Positions 22,401 to 34,067 of a stretch of 64,000 nt of DNA are shown piece by piece. Below the pieces are notes generated by a model. That model was not told the origin of the DNA, did no database searches, and saw only the letters and a list, made by a program, of their open reading frames with translations. Position numbers and translations under genes: made by a program. How positions within the stretch are numbered: position 1 is the first letter of the stretch; each line of letters begins with the position of its first letter. Source of the DNA: Ascaphus truei (Eukaryota > Chordata > Amphibia > Anura > Ascaphidae); the NCBI GenBank assembly GCA_036426205.1, contig CM071568.1, forward strand, positions 222,940,966-223,004,965. Direction: 5' to 3'.

Positions 22401-22460
22401 GGTCACAGACACTCCTGATGAAGACGTCATTTAGAACGTCGAAACGCGTTGAGTGTGACC
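22401..22460 (+). ncRNA. Hammerhead-ribozyme-like motif (best copy)
   Basis: Stem I pairs GGUCA (22401-22405) with UGACC (22456-22460) and CACUC (22410-22414) with GAGUG (22451-22455), leaving a CAGA bulge. The core CUGAUGA (22415-22421) is followed by an extra A, then stem II GACGU/ACGUC with an 8-nt loop, then GAAA, the palindrome ACGCGU as a very short stem III, and U at the cleavage position. This is the layout reported for PLE type I hammerheads, which may act as dimers. The extra A at the base of stem II is not in the textbook core. Confidence 0.75.
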
Positions 22461-23229
22461 CTAAGACTGAGAGAGAGAGAGAACATTAAGTCCATGACGT
22501 CATCTCCAACCGGCCGGAATCCCGGAAGTGACGTGACGGCTGTTCGAGACACAGTCGGGTGGCGTGCAGCAGCAGCAGCGATGTGAAGTGATCGGAAGAT
22601 CACCTACTCCCTATGCTGATTATCCTTTTGGATCTTATTAGCCTCCAATTTACTCGTGTGTGGATAAAAGTGTTTGTTTTATCCTTGATTTTGTCTATCT
22701 CTCTCTGCTTGAGATCTTAGCTCCTCCTGTGGTTTTAACCACATCGGTTTGTTGGCTATACGTGACATAGCCTTCTACCTAGTTTTCTAAGCTTCTTAGA
22801 AACCACTTTATTGTGCAAACATTTTTACACTATGTAGATTTTGTTTTTATTTTAAGGTACAACCGCTCCCCTGGTTCTCCTGTGTATACTGTTTCTCTGG
22901 ACCTTGAAACAGTCCATCTAAGGGTTTGAGTGATTTTATTGTACCCATATTGCACTTGTTGATTTATATTTTTAATCACTTTGCACATTTGTATATTTTA
23001 TACACATTCACCTTTTTAGTTTTAGTATTAGAGCGCCATCTACTGTTTGTTTGCCAGGGACAGGAACTTGCAGGAAAGAATACATCCCCACATTCTTCCT
23101 TTCCACCTTCTCCATGTTCCTTCCCATTTTCTCCATGTTCCTTTCCATTTTCTCCATGCACATATCCATACTCAACATGGTCTCCAAAAGAAGATCAACC
23201 TTTTGATCCGTGCTGTAGACATCTGCGTA

Positions 23230-23570
23230 GGTGGGTGGTGGAGCAGGTGACCAGGGGGTGGCCAGGAGAACAGCATCGAGGATGGTTGGTGGAGCTGGTG
23301 ACCAGGGGGTTGGCAGGAGAACAGCCTCAATGATGGGTTGTGGAGCAGGTCGGCAGTGGGTTGACAAGAGAGCAGCCTCAATGATGGGTTGTGGAGCAGG
23401 TCGGCAGGGGGTTGACAGGAGAGCAGCAGCGTCGAGGATGGGTTGTGGAACAGGTCGGCAGGGGGTTGACAGGAGAGCAGCCTCAATGATGGGTTGTGGA
23501 GCAGGTCGGCAGGGGGTTGACAGGAGAGCAGCAGTGTCGAGGATGGGTTGTGGAGCAGGTGAGCGGAGGG
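23230..23570. repeat. VNTR, unit of about 54-60 bp
   Basis: Repeats of GTGGAGCAGGTCGGCAGGGG with GTTGACAGGAGAGCAGC and ATGATGGGTTGT alternate with slightly longer units. ORFs on both strands pass through it. The reverse one (23008-23742) continues into a Met/Glu-rich stretch (MEKMERNMEKM) that resembles a coiled coil, but no family was recognised. Confidence 0.9.
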
Positions 23571-23702
23571 GGGGTGCAAGGAGATGATCGGGACTCCACT
23601 TGACTTGCACTGTGCTAAGGGCGCCGAATTTCTTATTTACAAAATAAGGCCCAGGGGTGAATGAATGATAAGGCCCAGAATGATGAGACGTGTGCCACAA
23701 GG

Positions 23703-24892
23703 GTAAAGAATGCACTAGAGGCAATTCACAAAATAAAAGCATCTGTGACCAGCATCAGGCAGATGAGACGGAAATTGGGATGGAAATATGGGCGTGTTAA
23801 GTAAGTACTGTACAGTTCTTGTTTAGCCCACTATTTTCATGTTAGGCTCCCTCCTAGCCTATTGTACAATAGGGTTGGCCAACTGTACTGTATGTAATAC
23901 TGTCCATACTGTACAGTATACTGTATTGTTTCAATACATTAATGTTAGTTTTCTATACTGTACAGTACTGTAGATGTCTTTGACTTATTTTTTCATTTTT
24001 TGAGTGCTGGGAACCATCATACTTACTGTATCTCCAGTATTTAGTACCTCTAACATTATTCCTTGTCATTACAGACTGTATGCTATGATAAGGGAAGCCA
24101 ACAAAATAAAAAGAGTGGACCAGGCACGGGCATGGATCGAAAGTGGCGAGACTTTCCAGGATGTCATCTTTACTGACGAGACTGTAGCGCTTGAGAGATT
24201 TGCCCATTTTGCATTCTACTAAAAAGGACGCCTATCTCTGACGCCGCGTCCCAAGCACCCAGTGAAGATGCATGTGTGGGGTGCCATCTCTAGACAAGGA
24301 CCAGGATGCATCATTATCTTTGAGGGTAAAATAATGCACAAATACACATGCTGTGCCTGTGGCCTTGCCTCATGCACTGGACAGCTGTACTGTAATGTTA
24401 CTGTACATTTTTCTTTTCTTGTTTCCAGGAATCATGATTAAAGCGTTCTTCCAAGATCAAATAATTACACATGTTGTCGAATACATTAGGAATGATTTCC
24501 CATCTGGTCACCGGTTCTTCCAGGACAATGATCCGAAACACACCACGTCAACAGCTCACATTCTTGCCAGCGGTATCAACTGGGTTAAGACGCCAGCGGT
24601 GTAAGTTGGGTAACCATTTCTCATTGTTTTACACAGCTTATATCTCCTTACAGTAAATATTTAACTTTTTTTCTCCCCTTCTACTGTATTCCAGATCACC
24701 AGATTTTAAATGGTATGGCCTGAGTTGAAGGATTATATCAGATAAGTGTGGACACCGTCAAAAAAGGATGAATTGGAGAAAGGGATACTGTATTTCTGGA
24801 ACAACATACTCACCGTAGCCAGATGAAATAAATATATTGATCATATTGCGACTGTGTTGCCTATTGTTATACAACGTAATGGCCAGGCCTCG
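23703..24892 (+). pseudogene. Mariner-type transposase with apparent introns
   Basis: Four blocks join in frame at consensus splice sites. Exon a (about 23703-23800) reads ASVTSIRQMRRKLGWKYGRV (helix-turn-helix end) and stops at gtaagt. Exon b (24075-24325) follows an acag and gives VDQARAWIESGETFQDVIFT with FTDE (first Asp) and KHPVKMHVWGAIS. Exon c (24429-24600) gives [19 protein letters not shown] (second Asp) and INWVKTPA. Exon d (from 24695) gives SPDFK, WPELKDYIR, a stop, and a conserved C-terminal region. The segment that should carry the third acidic residue (LNPIE) is deleted, and there are stops at about 24220 and in exon d. Introns are unusual in Tc1/mariner. The element is inactive. 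Confidence 0.75.
23801..23980. repeat. Dense ACTGTA/TACAGT words
   Basis: The first apparent intron of the mariner-type gene is rich in ACTGTA and its complement TACAGT, including self-complementary CTGTACAG pairs. The words stay frequent to about 27 kb. Confidence 0.6.
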
Positions 24893-24899
24893 GGAAAGT

Positions 24900-25600
24900 A
24901 AAAAGGCACAGGTAAGTATGATACAGGTAAGTATGATACTCAAACTACAGTAACCATGTCTGCATTTATTGTTTCTTTTCATTTTCAGAACTGCTGCAAG
25001 CAAGGAAGGGGGGGGATGTGTAAGATAATAGTACGGTGTTCATGTACAAACCAGCCTGTATCTTACACAAACCCCCCCTCTCCCACCTCTCTCAGTAGTT
25101 ACTGTATAGAAATTCGGGTTTGCCAAAAAAAAAAATGTTTTAAAAAAAATCTTTTGAAATAAATACTGTATTGTTATTGTTTTAACCATTTATTTCTGTT
25201 AATCAGGCACAGGTAAGTATGAATTCGTGTTTGCCAAAAAAAAAATTGTTTTTAAAAATAATCTTTTGAAATAAATACTGTATTGTTATTACCATTTATT
25301 TCTGTTAATCAGGCACAGGTAAGTATGATACAGGCACTTTACTGCACTGTAAGTACTGTATGGCACTCAAACTAACCATGTATGCATTTATTGTTTCTTT
25401 TCATTTTCAGAACTGCTGCAAGGAAGGGGGGGGATGTGTAAGATAATAGTACGGTGTCCATGTACAAACCAGCCTGTATCTTACACAAACCACCCCTCTC
25501 CCACCCTCTCTCAGTAGTTACTGTATCGAAATTCGTGTTTGCCAAAAACAAATTGGTTTTTAAAAAAATCCTTTGAAATACTGTATTTTCAGAGCTGCAG
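24900..25600. repeat. Imperfect tandem duplication of about 400 bp
   Basis: The block with GGCACAGGTAAGTATGA, CATTTATTGTTTCTTTTCAT, AACTGCTGCAAG and TTAGTAGTTACTGTAT-like words occurs twice (about 24955-25200 and 25375-25560). A shorter unit around AAATACTGTATTGTTATT is duplicated between them. It follows directly on the mariner-type gene and may be its 3' flank. Confidence 0.7.
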
Positions 25601-27110
25601 CACCCTCTCTACCCATCTCGCAATGCCATAACGAAGAGAAAGACAAGAGCTACTGTATTGTATTTTTGTACTGTATTATGCATTAAAAAAATAAAATCTA
25701 TTTTTTAAACCCCTCTTGCAGACCTGAAATTCTTATGAACAGTTCAACAAACAAAGCATTGCACTTCACATTAGTTTGGGAAAAAATATATATAAAAACA
25801 AAAAATGCTTTATAAAAATTATTATATTTTTATTGTTTAATCAATCATTTCGAAAAATACTATTTTCCTGCATTAAGGATTATCCAACATGTCTACTGCC
25901 CAGCTCATGATAATCACACAACAGTAAATTTACGTTAATGGCTCTGTTGGAGGGCTCTGTTGTTGTGTTGTTGATAAGCTTTGAACATCAAGTTGACTTG
26001 TTTTGTTACAGTACAATAGCAGTTTTAGAAGGGCTTGCTTAGCTAGGCCTGTATCTCACACAACATGTTATTCTTAGTACTAGTGCGGGGGGGGGGATGT
26101 TGTGTTGAAGAAAAAGCAAGTTAGAAGGGCTTATCTTATCACACTTGCGTATGCGTGGCATGGTTTGTCAGAGGTGTTGATAATCAACAATTAATAATCA
26201 ACAAGGTCCCAGGTCCCAACCAAAGAGAATTACACGCAGGCGCAGAACTGTGAGAGCAGGCTCAGGAAGATTAATGCAACCACAAAGCCAATCATTTGAA
26301 AATGAATGGTTTGTCAGAGGTGTTGATAAGAGGTTGAAATCCTTGAGCTGTGTGTACGGGGTGGGGGGGGGGGAGGGGAGGGGCGAGCTGTGCTAGCTGT
26401 ATGAAGTTCCAAGCTGTAGTTCAAAGACATATTCTCAACAGGTCTTCATAATGTTTTGCTCCCCACACCCCCGAATAAAAATCACAGTACTACAGTATGC
26501 CACCCACCTCAGAAAGAACTTACATGACTAGTGTGGAATTAAAAAGCAACAGTACTGTTTGATTCTCATAATATCCATAATTGCTACAGTATGCAAGCCC
26601 ATGGTGATAACCCCCAAAAATATATACTGCATTTGTAAAACTTGAATCTCAGAATATCCATACTTGCTATGCAAGCCATGGCGATAAGCAAAAAAAAACT
26701 AAATTAAAAAGCAACAGTACTGTTTGATTCTCATAATATCCATAATTGCTATGCAAGCTCAAAGTGATAACTCCCAAAAATATACTGCATTTGTAAATCT
26801 TGAATCTCATACAGTACTTGCTATGCAAGCCCATGTCAAGAAAAGAAAAATAAATACTGTAACAAAAAAAACAAAACTTCTACTGGGAAGTCATACAGTA
26901 CTATATACGCATGCGCAGGAATGTACTATAAGGCCACGCTCTGGAAGATTATACACACGCTGCTCTGTGTATAATACAGACATTGAATTGCTATTGGATT
27001 TTTATGACAACAACTTGCGATCGCCACTTGAGTTTCTCAACGGTATTGCAGACAACGCAAAAATTCCCTTTTCTGACCCGGACAAAACGATAAACAAGCC
27101 TCGTGTTTAA
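25600..27110. other. Non-coding, repetitive
   Basis: Repeated phrases such as AGCAACAGTACTGTTTGATTCTC and TATCCATAATTGCTATGCAAGC occur at 26540, 26700 and nearby, which points to decayed tandem copies. No protein was recognised. Confidence 0.45.
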
Positions 27111-27130
27111 GTCGGCACGATTAGATCAAA

Positions 27131-27337
27131 TTACGCGCCATCGAATGGGTATTCCGATCTACAAACCGCGTTAAATGTTCGAATAACGGCCGTCCCATGT
27201 AGTGCATCCTCTCTAACACAAGGTAAAAAAATGTTGTTCATTAAGTCCAGTCTCTGCTCTTTCTCAAGGACCAGTGCATACTCAATGGCAGATCTGGCCA
27301 CAGGCGTGCAAGGTATACCAGCATAAATATTGTACAA
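27131..27337 (-). other. Short unassigned ORF overlapping the shared GGCCGTTATTCGAA motif
   Basis: A 68-codon reverse ORF contains IPCTPVARSAIEYALVLEKE and then TAVIRTF, which translates the shared 14-base motif. No family was recognised. It could be a transposase scrap or chance. Confidence 0.25.
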
Positions 27338-27359
27338 ACAAAAATCACCTTTGAAAAGC

Positions 27360-28510
27360 CCGTCTTAACTTCATTGACTCACATCATTGGTTGACTTGGA
27401 TAGACTTGCTCCCTCTCTTGGTCAGCACCTTACATACACTCCGCTGGGCTATCCCCAGAACGGAGGGGGAAGGAGCAGACAATCGGAGCATGGGAATTCC
27501 TCCCCAAAAGAGAAAGAGGGGCTCATCATGGCTGATGTCAGACGAGTAGGCATGCCGAGCAGGCTTAAAAAGCCGAGTGAGTGGGAAATATGATTTTAGC
27601 CAAAAGGAGAGCAGACTCTGGCTGCATCCTCCCTGGCTAGCTCATTGCCACCTCAGGGCCAGCTCCAACAACTCTGGAAACTACAAAAGGTGTCCCCGCA
27701 TGGTGCCCTTTGTAGTCTGGACCTGGCCATTCGCCCTTCCCTCGCCCACCAAACATTTTCACACCTCTGGACATCCTCTCCCCATAGAGCCTTATAAGAA
27801 CTGTATCAAACATGACAAAACACTTTAATACATGGGGGACATTGGGGAGACTCATGACTGTAAGGGACTCAGGACTAGGATATCGGGGCTAGAAACTTAG
27901 GAGTCTGTGGGAAGCTGGACAGCCCCAGTGTAATTCTACTTATGTACCAGCAAATAGTGCCTGCATGCCGGGTTGAATTAAGGTACTACAGGTAGCTCCG
28001 GACCCCGAACTCCTGCAAACAAAACAATTGCATTCTTACCCAAATATCCACCTAACTCTTACATACAGCAAGTTTCATGAGTCTGGGGTAAAGGGAACAT
28101 GTAAAGTGAAAAATCAGGGGTCACTTTAACTTTACATGTACATATAGCTGGCCCTTGGCAAACGGTTTCAGGGGCAGTCAGCCGGATATTGTGTTTATTA
28201 ATGGAGACTGGCTACATCCCACCATCACACTGTATAAAATACAGTATGTGTTTGTTTTATTCTTGGCAATAACCATACTACAGAAGTAGTAAGACATACT
28301 GTCTCCGTGACTGTGAAAGTTTGTGAGGGCAGGAACGTAACCAAGAAAGCAGTAAGAAGCCTGGGAGGAATAACTCAACAGGAGTTCCTGCTTTTGAATG
28401 GGACCTAACAAGCAAGCCTGGAGTCTGTAAGAGCTGTGTAGAGGAGTCATATAGAGAAGCAGTTTCTCTCTCTCTGTTTTCCTGAGTAGCTCTTACAGCA
28501 ATCCAAGGTT
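27360..28510. other. No recognised gene
   Basis: Sequence of unknown origin without convincing ORFs. Composition is moderately GC-rich at 27.4-27.8 kb. Confidence 0.3.
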
Positions 28511-28515
28511 TTTTT

Positions 28516-29340
28516 TATTTTTCTATACTGGTTTGAAGCAGGGCGTCTCCAGAGGTGAACCACATTAATTAAAGCTCAGATGACCCCCTGTTCCAGAGAT
28601 ATAAAACTCCATAGGGGGTACCAATTGCCTCCCAGCCTGGGATTTAAACTTCCCGTGCCACGTGGGCCAATAGGAAGCTAGCCCAGCCAGAGTGGCTACC
28701 GGCACCCCCTATGGAGATCCAGCTAAGTTAATTCATGGGTTACTGTCCAGTAGATGCTATTTTAATGATTGGGCATTGGCCCTTTATTTTGTGTTGGGGG
28801 GTCTCTTGTTGGGGTTTGGGTAATCAGGGTTATTTCCCCGGGGTGGGTGATTAGGCAGGATGGGTTAACCCCTTCCTTATCTTTGCAGTTAGCCACTAAG
28901 GTAATGAAGAGGGTTAAGTAATGTACCATTGATTGCCAACGTGGAAATCTAGACCAATCAATGGGTTTATGGTTTAACATTTATAGATGCAGCGGCCATT
29001 ATCCGATCATTTATCGAATCGGTTTTCGAGATTTCCCCGAAATTCTTTCAAAATTTCTGCTGCAGACCATGGCCCATCTAATTAACACAGCAGGGGTTCC
29101 TGCTGTGTTAATCTTAACGGGGTCTACCTGTCTGTAAGAGACACACAGTAAGAGATAGGCTGAATCAGTCACTCTAACTGTACACCTCAAACAGGCGATC
29201 GTGGGATTTTTATTTAATTTTAAACACTACAGTATTGCAGCAGGAGGTCTCCGGAGCTGAACAGCGTTGATTTCAGGTCCGGGTGATCCCCTACTTCCTG
29301 AGATACAAGCCCCGTTATGGGATGCTGGTGTCTATAATAA
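28516..29340. repeat. Foldback-repeat family, two partial copies
   Basis: 28516-28710 begins TTCTATACTGGTTTGAAGCA and shares its order with 35446-35736. 28985-29340 is largely the reverse complement of 35040-35400, including ATTAACACAGCAGGGG, AGACAGGTAGACC and the CTCCGGAGCTGA/ATACAAGCCCCGTTATG block. No coding capacity is seen. Confidence 0.7.
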
Positions 29341-29885
29341 GCCCTAGTATCACTGAAAACACTGCCAGTGCTAACAAAAACTCACAGTAATCCCAATGAT
29401 TTGGGAGGGGGCAAACAATATGCCTCTCTCAAAGAGGGGATATATCCGTGCAGCCAGCTGTAAAAGAACTATACCTCATTGAAGATAAACATAACAATGT
29501 ATATAAGGCACAAACTGCAACTATATATGTAGAGTAAATCCTGGTAGAACCGCAGTGACAATAAGTCAAAGACAGATAATGTAGACAAAAGTATTCTCTA
29601 TGCTTCAGAGATGTAACATATCTATTGTATTATAAGTTAAGTGCTAGCATAAACTCTAACGCCCATGAAGCACATAAGAATTAGTATGGTGATTTTAAAG
29701 TGATAGAGTCCATGGACATCTCAGTAATCCTGATAAATCAGACACTTAGAACACTGAGACCACTTATACCAATATCTGTCATTTAGTATATATAGCCATG
29801 ACTGGTCCAGCTATTTTTTTTGCCTCCCCCCCCCATGTCACGTAAGTTCTCCTAGGTATAGACAGTGACAGGCTATCCTGTGGGG

Positions 29886-30427
29886 TGTCACGGGAGACTC
29901 CTGTGGTGGGTAGAATCTCGGTGGACGGAACAGCAGGACCGTTGTAGGGGTCACAAGCAGAGATCAGAGGCAGGCGGCAGATAGCGAAGTCAGGTAACAA
30001 GCAGGGATCCGAGGCAGGCGGCAGGTAGCAAAGTCAGGTAACAAGCAGAGGTCGGAAACGAGGAGTCTGGAACAGGACAGGCGGGTCAGGACAGGACCGG
30101 GAGCAGGGGCTGAGAACGGGGAGCAGGGACTGAGACCGGGGAGCAAGGAACAAACAGGGACAAGCCAGATTACCAGCAAGGGCCTTTACTAAGAACAGAA
30201 TCAAATACAGACGGGTACAGGAACAGATCAGGATCAGAGACAGAGGCATGTGCAATAGGAGTCTGACTTGAAACAAAGGCAAGGGAAAACAGACAGGAAA
30301 CAGAGCTATAAGCAGAGAGAGGAGCAACAAGAGGACAGACAGACAGACAGAGAAAACAGAAGGCAGCAGCACACCCAATGGACAAAGAAGAACTATGGCT
30401 AGGCAGGAGGTCTAGGAGACCCTGACA
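29886..30427. mobile_element. LTR-like insertion with 5-bp target duplication
   Basis: The 542-bp block starts TGTCACGGGAGACTCC and ends AGGAGACCCTGACA, giving short inverted ends of TG...CA type. It is flanked by TGGGG at 29881-29885 and again at 30428-30432. The inside has internal repeats (AAGTCAGGTAACAAGCAG twice). A solo LTR is the simplest reading, probably on the reverse strand. The long Ser/Leu-rich reverse ORFs are compositional. Confidence 0.65.
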
Positions 30428-30429
30428 TG

Positions 30430-31210
30430 GGGTTTGCCCCCCTCACGCAGCCTCCCTGAGTGGCAGGAGAGGTGGTGACACTGGGTCTGTGTTGCAGCCT
30501 ATCATGGGGCAGACCCTGTACCCTCCCTTTAGCATGAGGGAAGATGTTATAAATTATAGGAGTCAGTTCTCCTCCGGCGCTCCTGGGGAGTGGAGTGTGT
30601 GTGTTGGAGTTCCCTTCAGCCCCTCATAGGTGGAGGAGCCAAGATCTGTGCTTAGCACAAGGCCTCATCACATTATCTGCTGGCGAGCACCATCCAAGGG
30701 CCTGAAACCCTTACTCTACTATATGCAGTGCTGTTATACCATCATGCAGTGGTTGATATAAATAAAGATCCCGTTTATATACTTCTGGCTGAGTTTCAGT
30801 CTATTAGCCTGAAGTATAGGAGTAAGACTGTCATGGTAGTTATACTGCATCCTGCTGTGACTGGAGGCGCTGTCACCACATGGAAAGAACCTAAAGATAA
30901 CCGAAAGCCTGTCCTGTTACCGCACAACATCGCAGACACTCAGGACTCCTGGACCCTCACATGTATGACCACACCACAAACATCAGTAGCTGCAACATTT
31001 TTCCAGTGAGGGGGGGAAATAGAGCTACATATAAAAACCTTAGGCTGGCTCCGTAAAGGCGTCAGTGCAGTCTGTGCGATTCCGGTGAATAAATCTTAAA
31101 GCTGCAGGTTCCCAGAAGAAATATAAGTTCCAGTGATTGCCCGCAGCCCGCTGTATTGAACCGGAGAGTTACTCAGTACATATTAGTAACACTGATGCCA
31201 AAAGACATCA
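30430..31210. other. Unassigned sequence
   Basis: No domain was recognised. A 93-codon forward ORF at 30728-31009 has no visible motif. Confidence 0.3.
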
Positions 31211-31891
31211 GTAGCTTAAGGCTGAGGTGATTAGATGTGAAAAGAAAACTTATCAAAAGTGGCGCTCTAAATATACCAAAGTGTGCAAAATATTGCGTGA
31301 AAAACATAAAACAGTGATGTTTAAATGGTGATACTCATACAAACACATATGTTGAATGCCGCTGTAACCCGGTGTAGGATTGATCTCTCAATCCTCGTAG
31401 TAAATGGAAGGGTGTAGATCATCAGGAAATGCAAATATGTGAAAACAGAAAAAATATTCTGATAGTGCAGTATTGTGGAAACAATATTTAGTGAAAATGT
31501 AGTATCAGGTCTATCTGCAGAATACTCACAAACGTGAGAAAAGGATGAACACGTGAACACGTAAAGGTATCTTTAGGTGCTGCTCTATCCACAGTGTGAT
31601 CAGGATAGCAATCTTCACCATTAGGATATACACTTCAATGGACCTTTGTGGAAAATAGAACCGGACATAGTGCAGACTGTATATGGTATTTATAAAACGA
31701 TAAGTGAAATACAATGCACTCACATGATATAAAATTTAAAAAAGCATTTAGATCTCACGCAGTGGATATCAGCAGCCGGATGAATGGTGTCTCTGGTTTC
31801 CCTCTGTTGTAGCGTGCGTGTCACGGATGCGTCTCACCGAAACCGGAAATGACGTCATCCGCTTCCAGGGGTTCCGGCCAGTGTGGTAAAT

Positions 31892-31934
31892 GTCACTCTA
31901 CGCGTTTCACCTTCTCGGTTTCTTCAGGAGTAAC
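31892..31934 (-). ncRNA. Hammerhead-ribozyme-like motif
   Basis: On the reverse strand the core is CUGAAGA, an extra A, stem II ACC/GGU, GAAA, ACGCGU, and A at the cleavage position. Stem I pairs UUACUC with GAGUGA (one G-U). All core residues fit CUGANGA, with only the extra A unusual. Confidence 0.65.
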
Positions 31935-32312
31935 GTTGGTTATATGGTAGGGGCATATATACCTTCAACTTTAATCCCATTGGTGGAGGGTTAACAAGGT
32001 ACTAATAATCACATTAGCTGAGATATCTCCAGTGTATTAGGGGATAGATGCTTAATCGCTCTACATCAAACATATGTAGAGCCCAAATAATACTTTTGAT
32101 ATAAGACATATTTATTACAGAAAGGTTAAAAAGGGTTAAAACAAACATAATAATTAACCGTTGCTTAGAAATTAAAAATAAGGATCGATATGCATATTAA
32201 TTAATGTGTGTATATGGAAGGCATAATCTAGTAAAGAAACAGAAGCAAGATGTTAGTTCATATATTCAGGTGAATTTATAAAAAAGGTTTAATATCAAAA
32301 TCCAAGTTTAGA

Positions 32313-33621
32313 TTAGGGGGACATAGTTTTTAATTCAAACATCCAAAACGATTCTCTCTTAATGAGAGCTATGTGTCTGTTGCCCCCCCTCCAATGGGGC
32401 ATAACTTGTTCAATAGCTTTAAAAGTTAACCCTTTGGGATCTGAGTTATGTGCCAATAAAAAATTATTTGAAACACTATGCGTAGTCAATTTTCTTTTAA
32501 TATTGCCAATGTGTTCCAATATGCGTATTTTCAGGGGACGAATAGTTTTTCCTATATACTGTAAACCACAGTCACATTCTATTAGGTAAATTACAAAACT
32601 TGATCTGCAGTTTAGGTGTTGTTTAATGTTATAGGTTTTTTGTGTTGTATTGGACTTAAAACTATTAGTGTTTTTAGAACTATAGTGGCAGGCAGTACAC
32701 AGTTTGCAATCAAAAAACCCTTCAGGAGGGTCTAGCCAGCCAGAGCGGCTAGTCACAGTATGTCTCCTCATGGCACTTGGTGCCACAAGGCTTTTAACAT
32801 TCGGGGCTTTTTTGTAAACCATTTAAACTTTATCTGGTAGATGTGTTCCAATAATGGGATCATTTTTTAAAATGGGCCAATGCGAATTTAGGATTTTATT
32901 AATTTTCTGTGCATCCCTATTATATTGTGTAATAAAAGGTACTTGTTTAGCATTATTGACTGGACTCTTTTTCGTGAGGATCAGCATCGATTCTCTCGGT
33001 GTACTGTTAGTTTTAGCTAATGCTTTTCGAATGACATCACCCTTGTAGTTTCTCTCCGCGAACTTTCTGGACAATATAGTGGATTGTTCCTCAAACACGC
33101 TGTTGTCAGAGCAATTACGTTTTAGCCTACGGTATTGGCCATATGGAATGTTTGCAATCCATTTGCTGAGATGGCAGCTAGACTGCAAAATATAGTTGTT
33201 GGCATCAACATCTTTAAAGAATTTTTTTGTTTTGATGATGTTGTTTTCTAAATAGATAGTAAGGTCCAGAAAGTTCACGGTGGATGTACTAATGGTGGAG
33301 GTGAACTTTAGATTGAGTTCATTATCATTCAGGTAAGGGAGAAACTTGTTGAGATCTTCTAATGTGCCTTCCAAACGAAGAAAATGTCATCGATAAATCT
33401 ACGCCATGTGACCAAATTCGCGTCCAGTCCAGCATATAATAGCTGTGGTCCATAATTACCACGCCCCCTCCCTTGTCTGCTGGTTTTATTACAATGGTTT
33501 TATCTGCTGCGAGTTCTTTCAATGCTAGTTTTTCCTCCCTTGTTAGATTGTTGTGCTGTCTACCATTTTTAGCAAATAGAGCTTCTAAATCTTTGGTCAC
33601 TAACTGAAAAAAGACCTCCAA
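32313..33621 (-). pseudogene. Penelope RT remnant and GIY-YIG endonuclease
   Basis: The first frame (33621 downward) reads LALKELAADKTIVIKPADKG and GVVIMD (RT block 1). It then jumps, after a deletion of the palm blocks, to RRFIDDIFFVW near 33384-33406 (catalytic Asp-Asp) in another frame. Next come YLNDNELNLK, NFLDLTI and IPYGQYRRLKRNCSDN (frame 33374-32823). One TAA separates this from the frame 32822-32313: CKLCTACHY linker, FVIYLIECDCGLQYIGKTIR, RILEHIGNI and WRGGNRHIALIKRESFW. The nuclease half is well kept. Confidence 0.9.
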
Positions 33622-34067
33622 ATGGTTCCCCTTAGCACATTTAGGGAAAAATTGTGATTTTGGTTTAAATTTGGAGTGTATGTATTCGGATCTGAAATAG
33701 TTGGACTATCTATAGTGTGGTTACGTACCTCGGTCCAATTTCTAGTTTCTACATCTTTAGTAATAAAGAATCTTTTTAGAGTAAGTGATCTCAGAAATGT
33801 ATGTGTGTCTACATAAAGACCAAATTTATTTGGTCCAATAGTGGGAGCAAAAGTGAATCCCTTACTGATTACTTTATTTTGACATTCTGTTAAGGTCTTT
33901 TTGCTTAAATTAAAAATATTCTTTGTGTTTAATGTAGTTTTCTTGTTTTTCCTTGGTCTGCCCCCTCGTCTCCCTCTGACATGTGTCTTTTGTTTCTTTG
34001 TACAGTACTTGGTTTTTGAATCGTTAGGGGGTGAAATGGGTTCCTGGTCTCCCCTGAACTCATACAC
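33600..34067 (-). pseudogene. N-terminal region of Penelope-like ORF
   Basis: A 155-codon frame has a basic stretch (RGRRGGRPRKNKK), then IFNLSKKTLTECQNKVISKG and FAPTIGPNKFGLYVD, the conserved region before the PLE reverse transcriptase. It leads directly into the RT block 1 frame. The basic stretch may serve nucleic-acid binding or nuclear import. Confidence 0.75.

Larger units (their letters stand above)
20563..23045 (+). mobile_element. Penelope-like element, copy 1
   Basis: The element is 5'-truncated with a foldback start. It carries the end of the RT, a GIY-YIG endonuclease, an AT-rich spacer, a hammerhead-like motif (22401-22460), a TGACGTCA site at 22495 and a T-rich terminal region ending near TTAGAGCGCCATCTACT. 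The reverse PLE at 31-34 kb ends in a similar TTTAGAGCGCCACT. The outer boundary is approximate. Confidence 0.75.

Noticed and set aside
29964..30385. Reverse ORFs with Leu/Ser/Cys-rich, membrane-like composition
   Set aside because: They follow the purine-rich composition of the LTR-like block and overlap in different frames.
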